Made by a program: the position numbers and the translations under genes. The notes under the pieces were generated by a model, which saw only the letters and a list, made by a program, of their open reading frames with translations, did no database searches and was not told the DNA's origin. A DNA stretch of 64,000 bases from Thermoguttaceae bacterium (GTDB lineage Bacteria; Planctomycetota; Planctomycetia; Pirellulales; Thermoguttaceae): NCBI GenBank assembly GCA_017407125.1, contig JAFQXE010000039.1, positions 1 to 64,000 on the forward strand. The letters run 5' to 3'. This document shows, piece after piece, positions 35,267 to 46,112 of the stretch (the stretch's first letter is position 1; each line of letters starts with the position of its first letter).

Positions 35267-36931
35267 ATGTTTGGTCCGATATTCACACGCGAATTGGCAG
35301 TATCTCCCGAACGGACAAAAATATACGTTGCCCGGTCGATATACGCCGCGCTGTTTCTTGCAATCTCGGCAACCGCCTGGCTGTTGATAACCGGATCTCA
35401 ACAAATCCGGGACGTCGGGGATTTTGCGCGATTTGGGATTCGTCTGTTTTCCATTCTCGCGCCGCTGTCGCTGACGCTGGCGATGTTCCAGTCGGCGCTG
35501 TTGAGCGCGTCGTCCGTTTCTCAGGAAAAAGACCGCAAAACGCTCGACCTGTTGCTGCTGACCAATCTCAGTTCCTACGAACTGACGGTTGGAAAGCTGG
35601 CGTCGTCGCTGCTGCATGCGTTTATTTTGCCTTTCGCAACGCTGCCGGTTTTAATGTCGTGTACGGTTTTCGGCGGAGTGGACGCCCAGCAGACGTTTCG
35701 CGTTTTCGGTGTAACGCTGGCGTCGTCGATCGTCAGCGGCGCTATCGGGTCAGCTATCGCGTTTCGATGCGAAAAGACGTTTTTAACCATCAGCTTAACG
35801 CTTTTAACGCTTACCGCCTGGCTTATCGCCGGGGAGACGGCTCCGTACTGGACGTCCGTTCCTGCCTGTAACGTCAGCCCGTATTCCGCTGTTTTAGCGG
35901 CGGCGGAACCGATTCAAACCCAGCCGCAGACGAACTTTTATCTGTTCTGCGCTCTGGCAACGATTTTAATTTACACGCCCGTTATTTTACGGGTCAGAAT
36001 CTGGAACCCGCCGCGGATTATCAAAGCGCCGGTTGTCGAATCGACCGCAGAAAACCCGGTCAACATTCATGCGGAAAACCTGATTTCCCGACCCGTTTGG
36101 GACAATCCGATTTTATGGCGAGAAGTTCGCACCGCCGCCTACGGGAAACGGCTGTTCCTGTATCGACTTGGATACCTTGTCATGGCGGGGCTTTGCCTGT
36201 ACGCGGTTTTAAGTCAGAGTCAGACGGCGTCCGATTGCTTTTTCTACATCGCTCCGCTGGCGCTATTGAGCCTGGTTTTGATTAATGCTCAAAGCGTAAC
36301 CGCCATTTCGACGGAGCGTGACGGAAAAGCCCTGGACTTGCTGCTTTCCAGCGACCTTCTGCCGTCAGAATTCGTCTGGGGGAAACTGCTGGGCGCGTTC
36401 TGGAACTCCAAAGAGATGGTTCTGGTTCCGCCGATTTTGGTCGGCGTCGTATGGTTTTTCAAGTCAATTCCAGGCGAGTACGCCTTGTATTTGATAATCG
36501 GATATTTAATTTTAACCCTGTTCAGCGCAACGCTGGGGCTTCACTGCGGCATGATATACGCCAACAGCCGTCAGTCAATCGGAGTCAGCCTGGGCGTTGT
36601 CTTTTTCCTTTTTGTCGGCGTAGCAGTCTGTCTGAGAATGATGCTCACCTTTAGCGGCTCGTTCCAGGCGCAATTTCAACCCTTTTTAGCTTTGATTGTC
36701 GGCGGCGGCGCTGGGCTTTACGCTGCGCTGGGAATTCGCAACCCGTCGTCAGCCATTGCGCTGGCGTCGTTTGGATGCCCCTGCGCGACGTTTTACGCCT
36801 TGGTCGCGCTGATGATGAACTACTCGCTGGGCGTGTTTTTCGTCGTCTGCGTCGCCTACGGTTTCGCCGTTGCCGCCATGCTCGTTCCTGCAATTTACGA
36901 ATTCGATATTGTTTCCAGCAAAGCAGATTAG
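35267..36931 (+). CDS. ABC-2-type transporter permease, tandem duplicated
   Basis: 554 residues with about twelve membrane helices in two similar halves. The first half opens GPIFTRELAVSPERTKIYVA and contains SVSQEKDRKTLDLLLLTNLS; the second opens NPILWREVRTAAYGKRLFLY and contains AISTERDGKALDLLLSSDLL. The repeated E-K/R-D-x-K-x-L-D-L-L-L motif is the cytoplasmic coupling segment typical of ABC-2 export permeases. The cognate ATPase is not in the operon. Inner membrane; substrate unknown. Confidence 0.82.
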   Translation: MFGPIFTRELAVSPERTKIYVARSIYAALFLAISATAWLLITGSQQIRDVGDFARFGIRLFSILAPLSLTLAMFQSALLSASSVSQEKDRKTLDLLLLTNLSSYELTVGKLASSLLHAFILPFATLPVLMSCTVFGGVDAQQTFRVFGVTLASSIVSGAIGSAIAFRCEKTFLTISLTLLTLTAWLIAGETAPYWTSVPACNVSPYSAVLAAAEPIQTQPQTNFYLFCALATILIYTPVILRVRIWNPPRIIKAPVVESTAENPVNIHAENLISRPVWDNPILWREVRTAAYGKRLFLYRLGYLVMAGLCLYAVLSQSQTASDCFFYIAPLALLSLVLINAQSVTAISTERDGKALDLLLSSDLLPSEFVWGKLLGAFWNSKEMVLVPPILVGVVWFFKSIPGEYALYLIIGYLILTLFSATLGLHCGMIYANSRQSIGVSLGVVFFLFVGVAVCLRMMLTFSGSFQAQFQPFLALIVGGGAGLYAALGIRNPSSAIALASFGCPCATFYALVALMMNYSLGVFFVVCVAYGFAVAAMLVPAIYEFDIVSSKAD

Positions 36932-36942
36932 GCGCAATTACC

Positions 36943-38073
36943 ATGACTGATTCCAACGCAACACAGCTGTTTACCCCTCACCAGTCTTCGTCAGATTTCT
37001 TTAATCTGTCGGCTGACAACCGGGATATAGACTTGCTCTGTGACGCCTACGACGACATTCTCAACAAGGGAGTTTCGGAATCCTGCGAAATTCTCCGCTT
37101 TGGAAAGAAGCTCGGCGCAGGCGGACAGGGCGTTGTCTATCGATCTCAGCGCAACGGGACGGACAACTTCATTCTGCCCGTCGCGTTAAAAATCTTTTCC
37201 CCGATTCGATACAACACGGAAAAGGAATACCTCAACGCCATGAACCTCATGGCAGCCGTTACAACGCGAATCGCCCTGATTCAGCACGACAACCTGCTCA
37301 ACGTTTCCAACTGGTCGCAGCAGCAGCAAATCCGTATTATGGAAATGGAGCTGGTCGACGGCAAAGACCTTTCCACAATTATTCATCCCAGAACGCTGCC
37401 GTGGCTGAAAGAACATTGTTCCCAAAACCGGTTTGAATCGCTCACCAACGTCGTTTTGGACGCCGGAGCTAAAAACCTGCGTTTCAAGACCGGCGCGGCT
37501 GTTACAATTATCAGCGAATGTCTCAAAGGACTCGGCGCGCTCCATCGGGAAAAAATCGTCCATTCAGACGTCAAGCCGTCCAACATCATGATTAAACGCA
37601 CCGGCTCCGCAAAGATCATCGACATGGGATCGGCGTATTTGCTGGACAACCTCCCCAAACGCCGTTCCTGTACGCCTGCGTACGCCCCGCCGGAGGTTCT
37701 GGACAACGAAGAACCCACAGTTTTGAGCGACATTGCCTCTTTGGGGTACGTTTTTCTGGAACTGCTTACCGGGAAATCGCTCTTCTCCCGGCAGAGTACG
37801 CATTTGCAGGAAAAACGGTCGATTTGCTATCACATAGAACAGATTCTCGGCGAGCCGTTGTGTTACAATTCCGTTTTGGTCGAGTTCTGTAAAAAACTGG
37901 TCGCGCCCAACCCGGCGGATCGTTTCCAGTCCGCAGACGAAGCTGTTACGTCAGACGCCAACGGCGCCGCAGCCATTTTGCGTCAGCTTGTCAGAATGAA
38001 CCTCGCCAGCGAGTATTCCAACGACCTGCGAGTTCTGATGGAAGACCTGTCCGAAATGAACAACGATAATTAG
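36943..38073 (+). CDS. Cytoplasmic Ser/Thr protein kinase
   Basis: 376 residues from ATG 36943, which lies 11 bp after the permease stop; a longer frame starting inside the permease gene is rejected. Kinase motifs: Gly-rich loop LGAGGQGVVY (58-66), VALK with K83, catalytic loop VHSDVKPSNIM (D209, N214; HSD replaces HRD), DMG (227-229; for DFG) and APPE (248-251), then SDIASLGYVFLELLTG. It has no membrane helix, unlike most planctomycete Hanks kinases. Spaced ~50 bp before a 74-residue protein and tadA; partners unknown. Confidence 0.88.
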   Translation: MTDSNATQLFTPHQSSSDFFNLSADNRDIDLLCDAYDDILNKGVSESCEILRFGKKLGAGGQGVVYRSQRNGTDNFILPVALKIFSPIRYNTEKEYLNAMNLMAAVTTRIALIQHDNLLNVSNWSQQQQIRIMEMELVDGKDLSTIIHPRTLPWLKEHCSQNRFESLTNVVLDAGAKNLRFKTGAAVTIISECLKGLGALHREKIVHSDVKPSNIMIKRTGSAKIIDMGSAYLLDNLPKRRSCTPAYAPPEVLDNEEPTVLSDIASLGYVFLELLTGKSLFSRQSTHLQEKRSICYHIEQILGEPLCYNSVLVEFCKKLVAPNPADRFQSADEAVTSDANGAAAILRQLVRMNLASEYSNDLRVLMEDLSEMNNDN

Positions 38074-38121
38074 CAGCCCTGTTCACGCGCTGCAAGACAA
38101 TATTATTCAAGGAGAAAACTC

Positions 38122-38346
38122 ATGACTTCATGGAAAGACGCCGTTGATCAAGCGGCTCAACAGTTTGACCGTCCAGACGTCAACCTGAGCAAAAACCTCA
38201 GTTCCCAACAGCGTCAGGAAGAGTTCGGAATCATCGCGGACCTGTCCGACAAACAGGTTCGTCAGCAGACAATCGAAGACGCCAAAGAAATCCTGTACAA
38301 ACTCGGTCCGAGAGACGACGAACGCAATTCTTCACAATACCGATAA
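38122..38346 (+). CDS. Small conserved-looking hypothetical protein
   Basis: 74 residues with a strong SD (AAGGAGAAAACTC) before ATG 38122. Hydrophilic and helical, Gln/Asp/Lys-rich (e.g. SSQQRQEEFGIIADLSDKQV), no signal peptide or membrane segment. It lies between a kinase gene and tadA in the same direction with short gaps, so co-transcription is likely. I do not recognise the family. Confidence 0.7.
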   Translation: MTSWKDAVDQAAQQFDRPDVNLSKNLSSQQRQEEFGIIADLSDKQVRQQTIEDAKEILYKLGPRDDERNSSQYR

Positions 38347-38361
38347 TAGACCGTTGATCCC

Positions 38362-38907
38362 ATGTCCAGACGCAAACTGACGCCTGTCGAAAAAGCCCGC
38401 CGGGAAATCTACTCCGTTTCCTGTCTGGATATTCTCAACCATCAAAACTGGATGGCGCTCGCTCTGGAACAAGCCGAACAGGCGGCGCAATCGGGCGACG
38501 TCCCCGTTGGCGCCGTTATCGTCCGAAACGGAGAGCTAATCGCCGCGGCGGGAAACGGACGCCAGCGTCTTCAGCGCCCCACCGCTCACGCTGAAATTTT
38601 GGCAATCGAGCAAGCCTGCGAAAAACTCGGGACGTGGAATCTTTCAGACTGCGCTCTTTACGTAACGCTCGAACCGTGCTGTATGTGCGCTGGGGCGATT
38701 ATTCAAGCCAGAATTCCGTTGGTTGTCTACGGAGCCGACGACCCCAAAGCCGGCGCGGTCAAGTCGCTGTTCTCTCTGCTTAACGATTCCCGGCTCAACC
38801 ACCGCTGCGAAGTCATTTCCGGAATTCTCGACACCGCCTGCGGAAAAGTTCTTACAGATTTCTTTCAGAAAAGAAGAGACGAGAAAAAGCAAGGGAGTAG
38901 GGAATAG
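38362..38907 (+). CDS. tadA: tRNA adenosine(34) deaminase TadA
   Basis: 181 residues with a ~28-residue N-terminal extension before the conserved WMALALEQAEQAAQSGDVPV. Zinc/catalytic motif TAHAEILAIEQAC (HAE) and PCCMCAGAIIQARI, followed by VVYGADDPKAGAVKSLFSLL, define TadA, which converts A34 to inosine in tRNA-Arg(ACG). Its last residues and stop codon fall in a dispersed repeat (GGGAGTAGGGAATAGGGAG), so the C-terminus (KKQGSRE) is probably repeat-derived. It starts 15 bp after the small hypothetical gene. Confidence 0.92.
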   Translation: MSRRKLTPVEKARREIYSVSCLDILNHQNWMALALEQAEQAAQSGDVPVGAVIVRNGELIAAAGNGRQRLQRPTAHAEILAIEQACEKLGTWNLSDCALYVTLEPCCMCAGAIIQARIPLVVYGADDPKAGAVKSLFSLLNDSRLNHRCEVISGILDTACGKVLTDFFQKRRDEKKQGSRE

Positions 38908-39041
38908 GGAGTGGTTTGTAAGCTGCTAGCTATTAGCTACTAGCCATTAGCTTGTGCATTTGTAGTTCTCAGCGTAAATATTTAAAGCCTGAAACTAAAA
39001 TATCCAAGCTAGTAGCTAACGGCTAATAGCTAGCAGCTCCT
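38892..39041 (-). repeat. TAGCTAATAGCTAGCAGCT-type element, right inverted copy
   Basis: Reverse complement of element 33999-34145: the core CTTGTGCATTTGTAGTTCTC then AGCGTAAATATTTAAAGCCT matches almost base for base. It spans the gap between tadA and the convergent ComEA-like gene. Confidence 0.88.
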
Positions 39042-39044
39042 CAA

Positions 39045-39569
39045 CTACCGTTCCGCCCTGGCGTCCGCGTCCGGCATGGGTACCAGATACGGGCGCATGA
39101 CGTCGAGCGTCTTGGGACCGATTCCTTCCACCTTGAGTAGTTCGTTTTCGTCGGCAAACGCGCCGCCGAGTTCATTTCTAACCCGGATTATCTCTCGCGC
39201 CTTCTGCTCGCCGATGCCTGGAATGAGAGCGAACTCCGTCCACGGCGCGGAATTGAGATCAATTTGCAGCGGCGTTTCGACGTACGGCATTCTGTCGATT
39301 TCAATGACCTGATGAGTAACCTGCTCGTACCAGAACATGTACCCGCCCAGCGCCAGCATGGCAATCGTACAGCAAACCGCCAGCGTAATCTGATCCCGAT
39401 AGCGCAAAATGCCGCGCCATCGGTCTTCGACCTTGTAAATCGGCTCGCGCGCGTGCAGCGTCGGCTGGGTTTCGGACGCGCGATGAGCTATCGCCGTTTC
39501 CGATTTCGACAGTTTCCGGTCAACGCTCGGCGCCGTTTCGACAGAATTTTCTCTTTGTTCACTGTTCAT
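39045..39569 (-). CDS. ComEA-like helix-hairpin-helix membrane protein
   Basis: 174 residues. A charged N-terminus (~1-58), one membrane helix (~61-80, ITLAVCCTIAMLALGGYMFW), then a helix-hairpin-helix pair: DLNSAPWTEFALIPGIGEQK and KVEGIGPKTLDVMRPYL (~104-161), with the G-I-G turns that bind DNA. This is the ComEA plan, a periplasmic DNA receptor for uptake, although the function here is inferred from the domain only. It is divergent from nadC. Confidence 0.8.
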   Translation of the reverse strand: MNSEQRENSVETAPSVDRKLSKSETAIAHRASETQPTLHAREPIYKVEDRWRGILRYRDQITLAVCCTIAMLALGGYMFWYEQVTHQVIEIDRMPYVETPLQIDLNSAPWTEFALIPGIGEQKAREIIRVRNELGGAFADENELLKVEGIGPKTLDVMRPYLVPMPDADARAER

Positions 39570-39649
39570 GGGTTCCGCCCCCTTTATTTTAACTCATTTC
39601 CTGATATAATAAAGGGGTCTTGAAAAACATTTTTTAAGGATAATTCCCC

Positions 39650-40597
39650 ATGAACAAACCGGATTTTCATCAGACCCGTTGGGACGCGGAAGTCGAACAC
39701 GATTTTCGCATCCTGCTTGACCTGGCAATCCAGGAAGACGTTCGCGGCAGCGTCGACATCACCACAGACGCGGTCGTTCCGAAAACGGCGCGCGGAAAAG
39801 TTGTGCTGTCCTCTCGCGAAGAAGGCGTTTTAGCCGGCATGGCGATGGTTCCGATTATTATGGAATATGCGCCGGACGTCAAATGGACGCCTTTCATGAA
39901 CGACTCCGACCCGCTCTACCCCGGCTGTAAAATCGGGGCGCTGGAAGGAAACGCCAGACAGATTCTGCATATCGAACGGCCGCTGCTCAACTTCATGAGC
40001 CGTCTGTGCGGAATCGCTTCTCTGACGCACTTTTACGTCGAATGGGTTGACCTGATCGAAGGGAAAAAGCCGGGCATTTACGACACTCGCAAGACAACCC
40101 CCGGCTGGCGTCTGTTGGAAAAGTACGCTATTCAGTGCGGCGGCGGAAAGAACCATCGCTGCGGTCTGTACGACGCGATTCTCATTAAAGACAACCACCT
40201 CGCCCTGGCGTGTCCGGAACTCAAGCACGACCTGGACGAAGAGACTTTGTTCAATCCGGCGGAAGCCATTGCGCGAGCGAAAAAGTACATCGCCGACAAG
40301 AACATGCCCGACACGCTTATCGAGCTGGAAGTCGATTCTCTGGAACAGCTTAAGATCGCACTGCCGCTCAAGCCGGACATTGTTCTGTTAGACAACATGC
40401 CGCCCGCCGTTTTACGTCAGGCGGTTGCCATGCGCGACGAAATGGCTCCGGAAGTCGAACTGGAAGCCTCCGGCGGCGTCAACCTCAAGACGATCGGAAA
40501 GATTGCCGCGACGGGCGTCGAACGCATCAGCGTCGGGTCGCTTACTCACGCCGCCAGTTCGCTCGACATCGGCTTGGACTGGGAACCGATCAATTAG
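39650..40597 (+). CDS. nadC: Nicotinate-nucleotide pyrophosphorylase (carboxylating)
   Basis: 315 residues. The active-site block YDTRKTTPGWRLLEKYAIQC then GGGKNHRCGLYDAILIKDNH is the QPRTase signature; IELEVDSLEQL, VLLDNMPP and LEASGGVNLKTI complete the barrel. It converts quinolinate and PRPP to nicotinate mononucleotide in de novo NAD synthesis. SD AAGGA precedes ATG 39650, and a TATAAT at about 39605 is a probable -10 box. nadA and nadB are not in the window. Confidence 0.95.
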   Translation: MNKPDFHQTRWDAEVEHDFRILLDLAIQEDVRGSVDITTDAVVPKTARGKVVLSSREEGVLAGMAMVPIIMEYAPDVKWTPFMNDSDPLYPGCKIGALEGNARQILHIERPLLNFMSRLCGIASLTHFYVEWVDLIEGKKPGIYDTRKTTPGWRLLEKYAIQCGGGKNHRCGLYDAILIKDNHLALACPELKHDLDEETLFNPAEAIARAKKYIADKNMPDTLIELEVDSLEQLKIALPLKPDIVLLDNMPPAVLRQAVAMRDEMAPEVELEASGGVNLKTIGKIAATGVERISVGSLTHAASSLDIGLDWEPIN

Positions 40598-40772
40598 TTA
40601 GAAGTGAGAAGTGAGGAGTGAGGAGTTACGCTCCGCGCTCCTCAGAGGTTATTCGCAGGTCATCCGGACACGGATTTGACGGATTAGACGGATTTTCACC
40701 GATTGGTTATTGATTGTCCGTTTTTCATATTCTCCCCTTACTAAAGTTTTTTAGGAAGGGGAATTTTTTTCC
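40598..40772 (+). terminator. Repeat and terminator after nadC
   Basis: The gap opens with AGAAGTGAGAAGTGAGGAGT units (the same short tandem unit that tails the palindromic elements), mirrored by CTCCGCGCTCCTCA. The terminator near its end pairs ATTCTCCCCTT with AAGGGGAAT and ends in T7 (about 40731-40772). Confidence 0.6.
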
Positions 40773-40804
40773 TTTTAACGTAACATTTCATGCTCTACAA
40801 TCCA

Positions 40805-42235
40805 ATGAAAAAGTCATTTTTTCTTTCGATTATTTTGTCTTTCCTAACCGTACTTGCCCAGGCGCAGGACGTTCAGAAGTTCACGTTTACCGATACCGGC
40901 GAGGCGCTCATCAACCCGATGATGGGCTGGACGATGCACTTTTACTCCAATAACCCCAAAAATTACGGCGCGCAGCTGGAACCGTCCGATTCCCTCGATT
41001 GGTTTGAGGGCTGTTCGACTGTGTACCTTCGGATTCCGTGGGCGTATCTGGAACCGGAAGAAGGACAATTCAACTGGGCGCTACTCGACACGCCGGCGCA
41101 GCGGTGGATCGCCGCCGGGAAGAAAGTCGCTTTGCGTCTGACGACTTCCGAAAGTTGGCTTGAATACGCAACGCCGAAATGGGTTTTCGACGCTGGCGCT
41201 AAATACACACGGTTTTCGTGGAGAACGTACGGACCAGACGAAAACGGAGAACTCGTTGACCCGGTTTTTGACGATCCGGTTTTCCTCAAAAAGCTCGAGA
41301 ATTTTCTCATGGCTGCCGGAAAGCGCTATGCTGGAAATCCCAACATCGCGTTTATCGACGTGGGAACGTTCGGTCTTTGGGGCGAAGGACACACCGGCGC
41401 CAGCTCGCACCTGTCACAGGAAGATACCGTCCGAATCACAAAGATTCACATTGATCTGCACGTGAAGGCGTTTCCCGGAACGCTTCTGTGCATCAGCGAC
41501 GACGTGGACGGCGCGGAAAATCAGACTGGAAATTACCCAGCTACCGATTACGCCCGGTCAAAAGGCGTGAGTCTGCGCGACGACAGCATTATGGTTCAGA
41601 ACCCGCCTCGGTCGTGGTTTCATGCGGACATGGCAGACCGTTTCTGGCGTGAATTGCCCGTCATCGTAGAACATGAGCATTATGGAAGTTCCAAGGCGAG
41701 GGGCGCGTGGGATTCCGATCTGCTCGAAAAGTCTGTCGAGGACTATCACGCCTCCTTTATGTCGATTCACTGGCGCCCCCAGCAGGAATGGGATGAGTGC
41801 AAAGACGCCATCCGCCGCATCAATCTGCGTCTCGGATACCGGATCCAGCTCCGCGAGATGGAACTTCCGAAAACAGCGGAAATCGGCAAACCGTTCTCCG
41901 TAAAGAGCGTTTGGGCGAACGCCGGCGTCGCGCCGTGCTATCCCGGAGGATTCATGACACTGACCTTCAAAGACGAAAAAGGCGGAATCGTTGCGGCTCT
42001 TTCAGACGAGACGCTTGACTTCCGAACGCTAAAAGTCGGACCCAAAGACGCGATTCCCGTAACAACGCACGAGTCGATATTCACAGCGGGACGCTTCGCT
42101 CCGACAACCAAGCCCGGCGTTTATGACGTTTACGTTTCGGTCGGACAACGCGACGGAACGCCCGTACTGGCTCTTCCGCTTCCCAACAACGACGGTCAGC
42201 GCCGATATAAAATCGGTCAAATAGAACTGAAATGA
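40805..42235 (+). CDS. Secreted putative glycosidase with TIM-barrel-like domain (DUF4832-like)
   Basis: About 476 residues from ATG 40805, giving signal peptide MKKSFFLSIILSFLTVLAQA; an ATG at 40790 is possible. The catalytic-like domain carries INPMMGWTMHFYSN, an EPEEGQFNWALLD segment typical of glycoside-hydrolase (beta/alpha)8 barrels, FIDVGTFGLWGEGH with a conserved Glu after W-G, and PVIVEHEHYG. The C-terminus (~350-476) is a beta-sandwich (SVKSVWANAGVAPCYPGGFM). Such proteins act on polysaccharides outside the cytoplasm. The exact family and substrate are not certain. Confidence 0.68.
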   Translation: MKKSFFLSIILSFLTVLAQAQDVQKFTFTDTGEALINPMMGWTMHFYSNNPKNYGAQLEPSDSLDWFEGCSTVYLRIPWAYLEPEEGQFNWALLDTPAQRWIAAGKKVALRLTTSESWLEYATPKWVFDAGAKYTRFSWRTYGPDENGELVDPVFDDPVFLKKLENFLMAAGKRYAGNPNIAFIDVGTFGLWGEGHTGASSHLSQEDTVRITKIHIDLHVKAFPGTLLCISDDVDGAENQTGNYPATDYARSKGVSLRDDSIMVQNPPRSWFHADMADRFWRELPVIVEHEHYGSSKARGAWDSDLLEKSVEDYHASFMSIHWRPQQEWDECKDAIRRINLRLGYRIQLREMELPKTAEIGKPFSVKSVWANAGVAPCYPGGFMTLTFKDEKGGIVAALSDETLDFRTLKVGPKDAIPVTTHESIFTAGRFAPTTKPGVYDVYVSVGQRDGTPVLALPLPNNDGQRRYKIGQIELK

Positions 42236-42298
42236 AATCGGCGGCGAGGCGCCGCGCTATTTGCTTTAAATTATCTCTAAAACCAAATCCGAATAAAA

Positions 42299-42328
42299 AA
42301 ATCGCCTTCTTATGGAGGCGATTCTTTA
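42299..42328. terminator. Terminator between the glycosidase-like gene and rpsU
   Basis: AATCGCCT / AGGCGATT stem; on the minus strand it is followed by T7, so it most likely ends rpsU, and it may also act on the + strand. Confidence 0.75.
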
Positions 42329-42379
42329 ATGTTTCGAGGTTTACTAACCTCAACGAGATTCTACGTTAGGCAAAAAAAC

Positions 42380-42583
42380 TTATTTGTTTTCTTGAGCCAT
42401 TTTACGCAGGTGTTCGTTGCGGCGTTCAGCACGTAAACGAATCCGTCGATTGACTTCGCTCGGCTTCTCGTAGCTTTCACGACGGCGCATTTCTTTTTTG
42501 ATGCCCGAACGTTCACAAAGTTTACGGAAACGGCGCACGGCCTCCTGAACGGTTTCACCTTCATGCAAAATCAACTTAACCAC
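42380..42583 (-). CDS. rpsU: Ribosomal protein bS21
   Basis: 67 residues: [20 protein letters not shown] followed by [20 protein letters not shown] and an Arg-rich tail, a standard small-subunit protein bS21. The start is GTG at 42583, preceded at 42591-42597 by an unusually complete SD, GGAGGTG(AT). It functions in translation initiation at the 30S platform. A promoter-like TGGACA / TAAAAT pair (42662-42689, minus strand, 16-bp spacer) lies upstream. Confidence 0.96.
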   Translation of the reverse strand: MVKLILHEGETVQEAVRRFRKLCERSGIKKEMRRRESYEKPSEVNRRIRLRAERRNEHLRKMAQENK

Positions 42584-43172
42584 GAAGCATCACCTCCAAA
42601 TCTGGTTAGGGGTTTGAAAAAAATATAACGGAATCTCACCGTCAAAAATAATAATTCGCGTATTTTATCAGAATTTATTATTTTGTCCAGTGGGGGCGAA
42701 AGACGAATTTTTAAAAAGCGAGAGCAAAAAAATTATGGTTACATAAAAAAGAAAAAGAACGCAGAGATCGCAGAATACTCGCAGAATACGCAGACGGGCT
42801 GGGAATGTGGCGACGACGCCAACTTCGTTGTTTACGCCACCGACAAGGTCGGTTCCTGATTGGAAGTGGGTATTGCCAAAACCGGCTTTTTCTATGGCAA
42901 AACCTCATCCTCTCGCCCGTGCGGCATCGCACATTCCCGCCCGATTTTTAAAATATTTTAATTTATTTGCAAACGGACATCGTGTCATAGCCCGGCAACG
43001 TCGGGCGTAGATGACACATGTTCGTTTGCTTCTGCGCTCTCTGCGAGGAGTCTGCGTACTCTGCGTTCAAAACAAAAAACTATATATTCGCAATCCACGA
43101 TTGAGTACATAACGCCCCAAATTGGAGTGCATTAGTTCTCTATTGCCTACTGCCTATTGCCTACTGCCTAAC
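42584..43172. repeat. 589-bp gap with nested inverted repeats
   Basis: After the rpsU promoter region, 42756-43075 holds three nested inverted repeats. The outer arms are built of ACGCAGA/TCGCAGAATAC units (from 42756) and mirrored near 43040-43070 (CTGCGTACTCTGCGTTC). The middle pair is GGGCTGGGAATGTG against CACATTCCCGCCC. The inner hairpin runs CAAACGGACATCGTGTCAT to ATGACACATGTTCGTTTG around GCCCGGCAACGTCGGGC. The span carries no convincing gene. A TTGCCTACTGCCTATTGCCT block (43137-43173) precedes the gyrB stop. Confidence 0.8.
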
Positions 43173-45881
<2,709 letters not shown>

Positions 45882-45899
45882 TCAACGGATTTTTCAAGG

Positions 45900-45985
45900 T
45901 TTCTGGGGAGCGGATATTGTCCGCGAAAATCAAAGGTTGATTGTTCTTTGGCGGGTAATACCCGCCCCCCGTAAAAATACCCCCT
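45900..45985 (-). repeat. Palindromic element copy D, intergenic
   Basis: TCTGGGGAGCGGATATTGTC then CGC, A/T filler, GGCGGGTAATACCCGCC and CCCCGTAAA: same parts and order as copies A-C, without the AGGAGTGAGG tail. It fills the centre of the 348-bp gap between gyrB and the caspase/TIR gene; the rest (45986-46112) has CACAAAGAACGCATAAAACA, a further short-unit repeat. Confidence 0.88.
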
Positions 45986-46112
45986 TCGATTCGCTCCCGT
46001 TGGTCGCTTTGCTCTTTCCTTATAAAGAATTTAAGCCACAAAGAACGCATAAAACACAAAGAATTGAAAGCGGTAATTAGGCAAGCCGCTCATGCGAATT
46101 ATTTCATTGGAG

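Noticed and set aside
34343..35617. 424-residue frame opposite rlmM and the permease
   Set aside because: Crosses two real genes antisense; Arg/Gln-rich with no motifs.
36775..36942. Longer start for the kinase
   Set aside because: It overlaps the permease gene in another frame, is Arg-rich, and the kinase has a proper ATG at 36943.
42756..43075. tRNA or known ncRNA in the rpsU-gyrB gap
   Set aside because: The hairpins are nested inverted repeats without cloverleaf features or a recognised RNA family.
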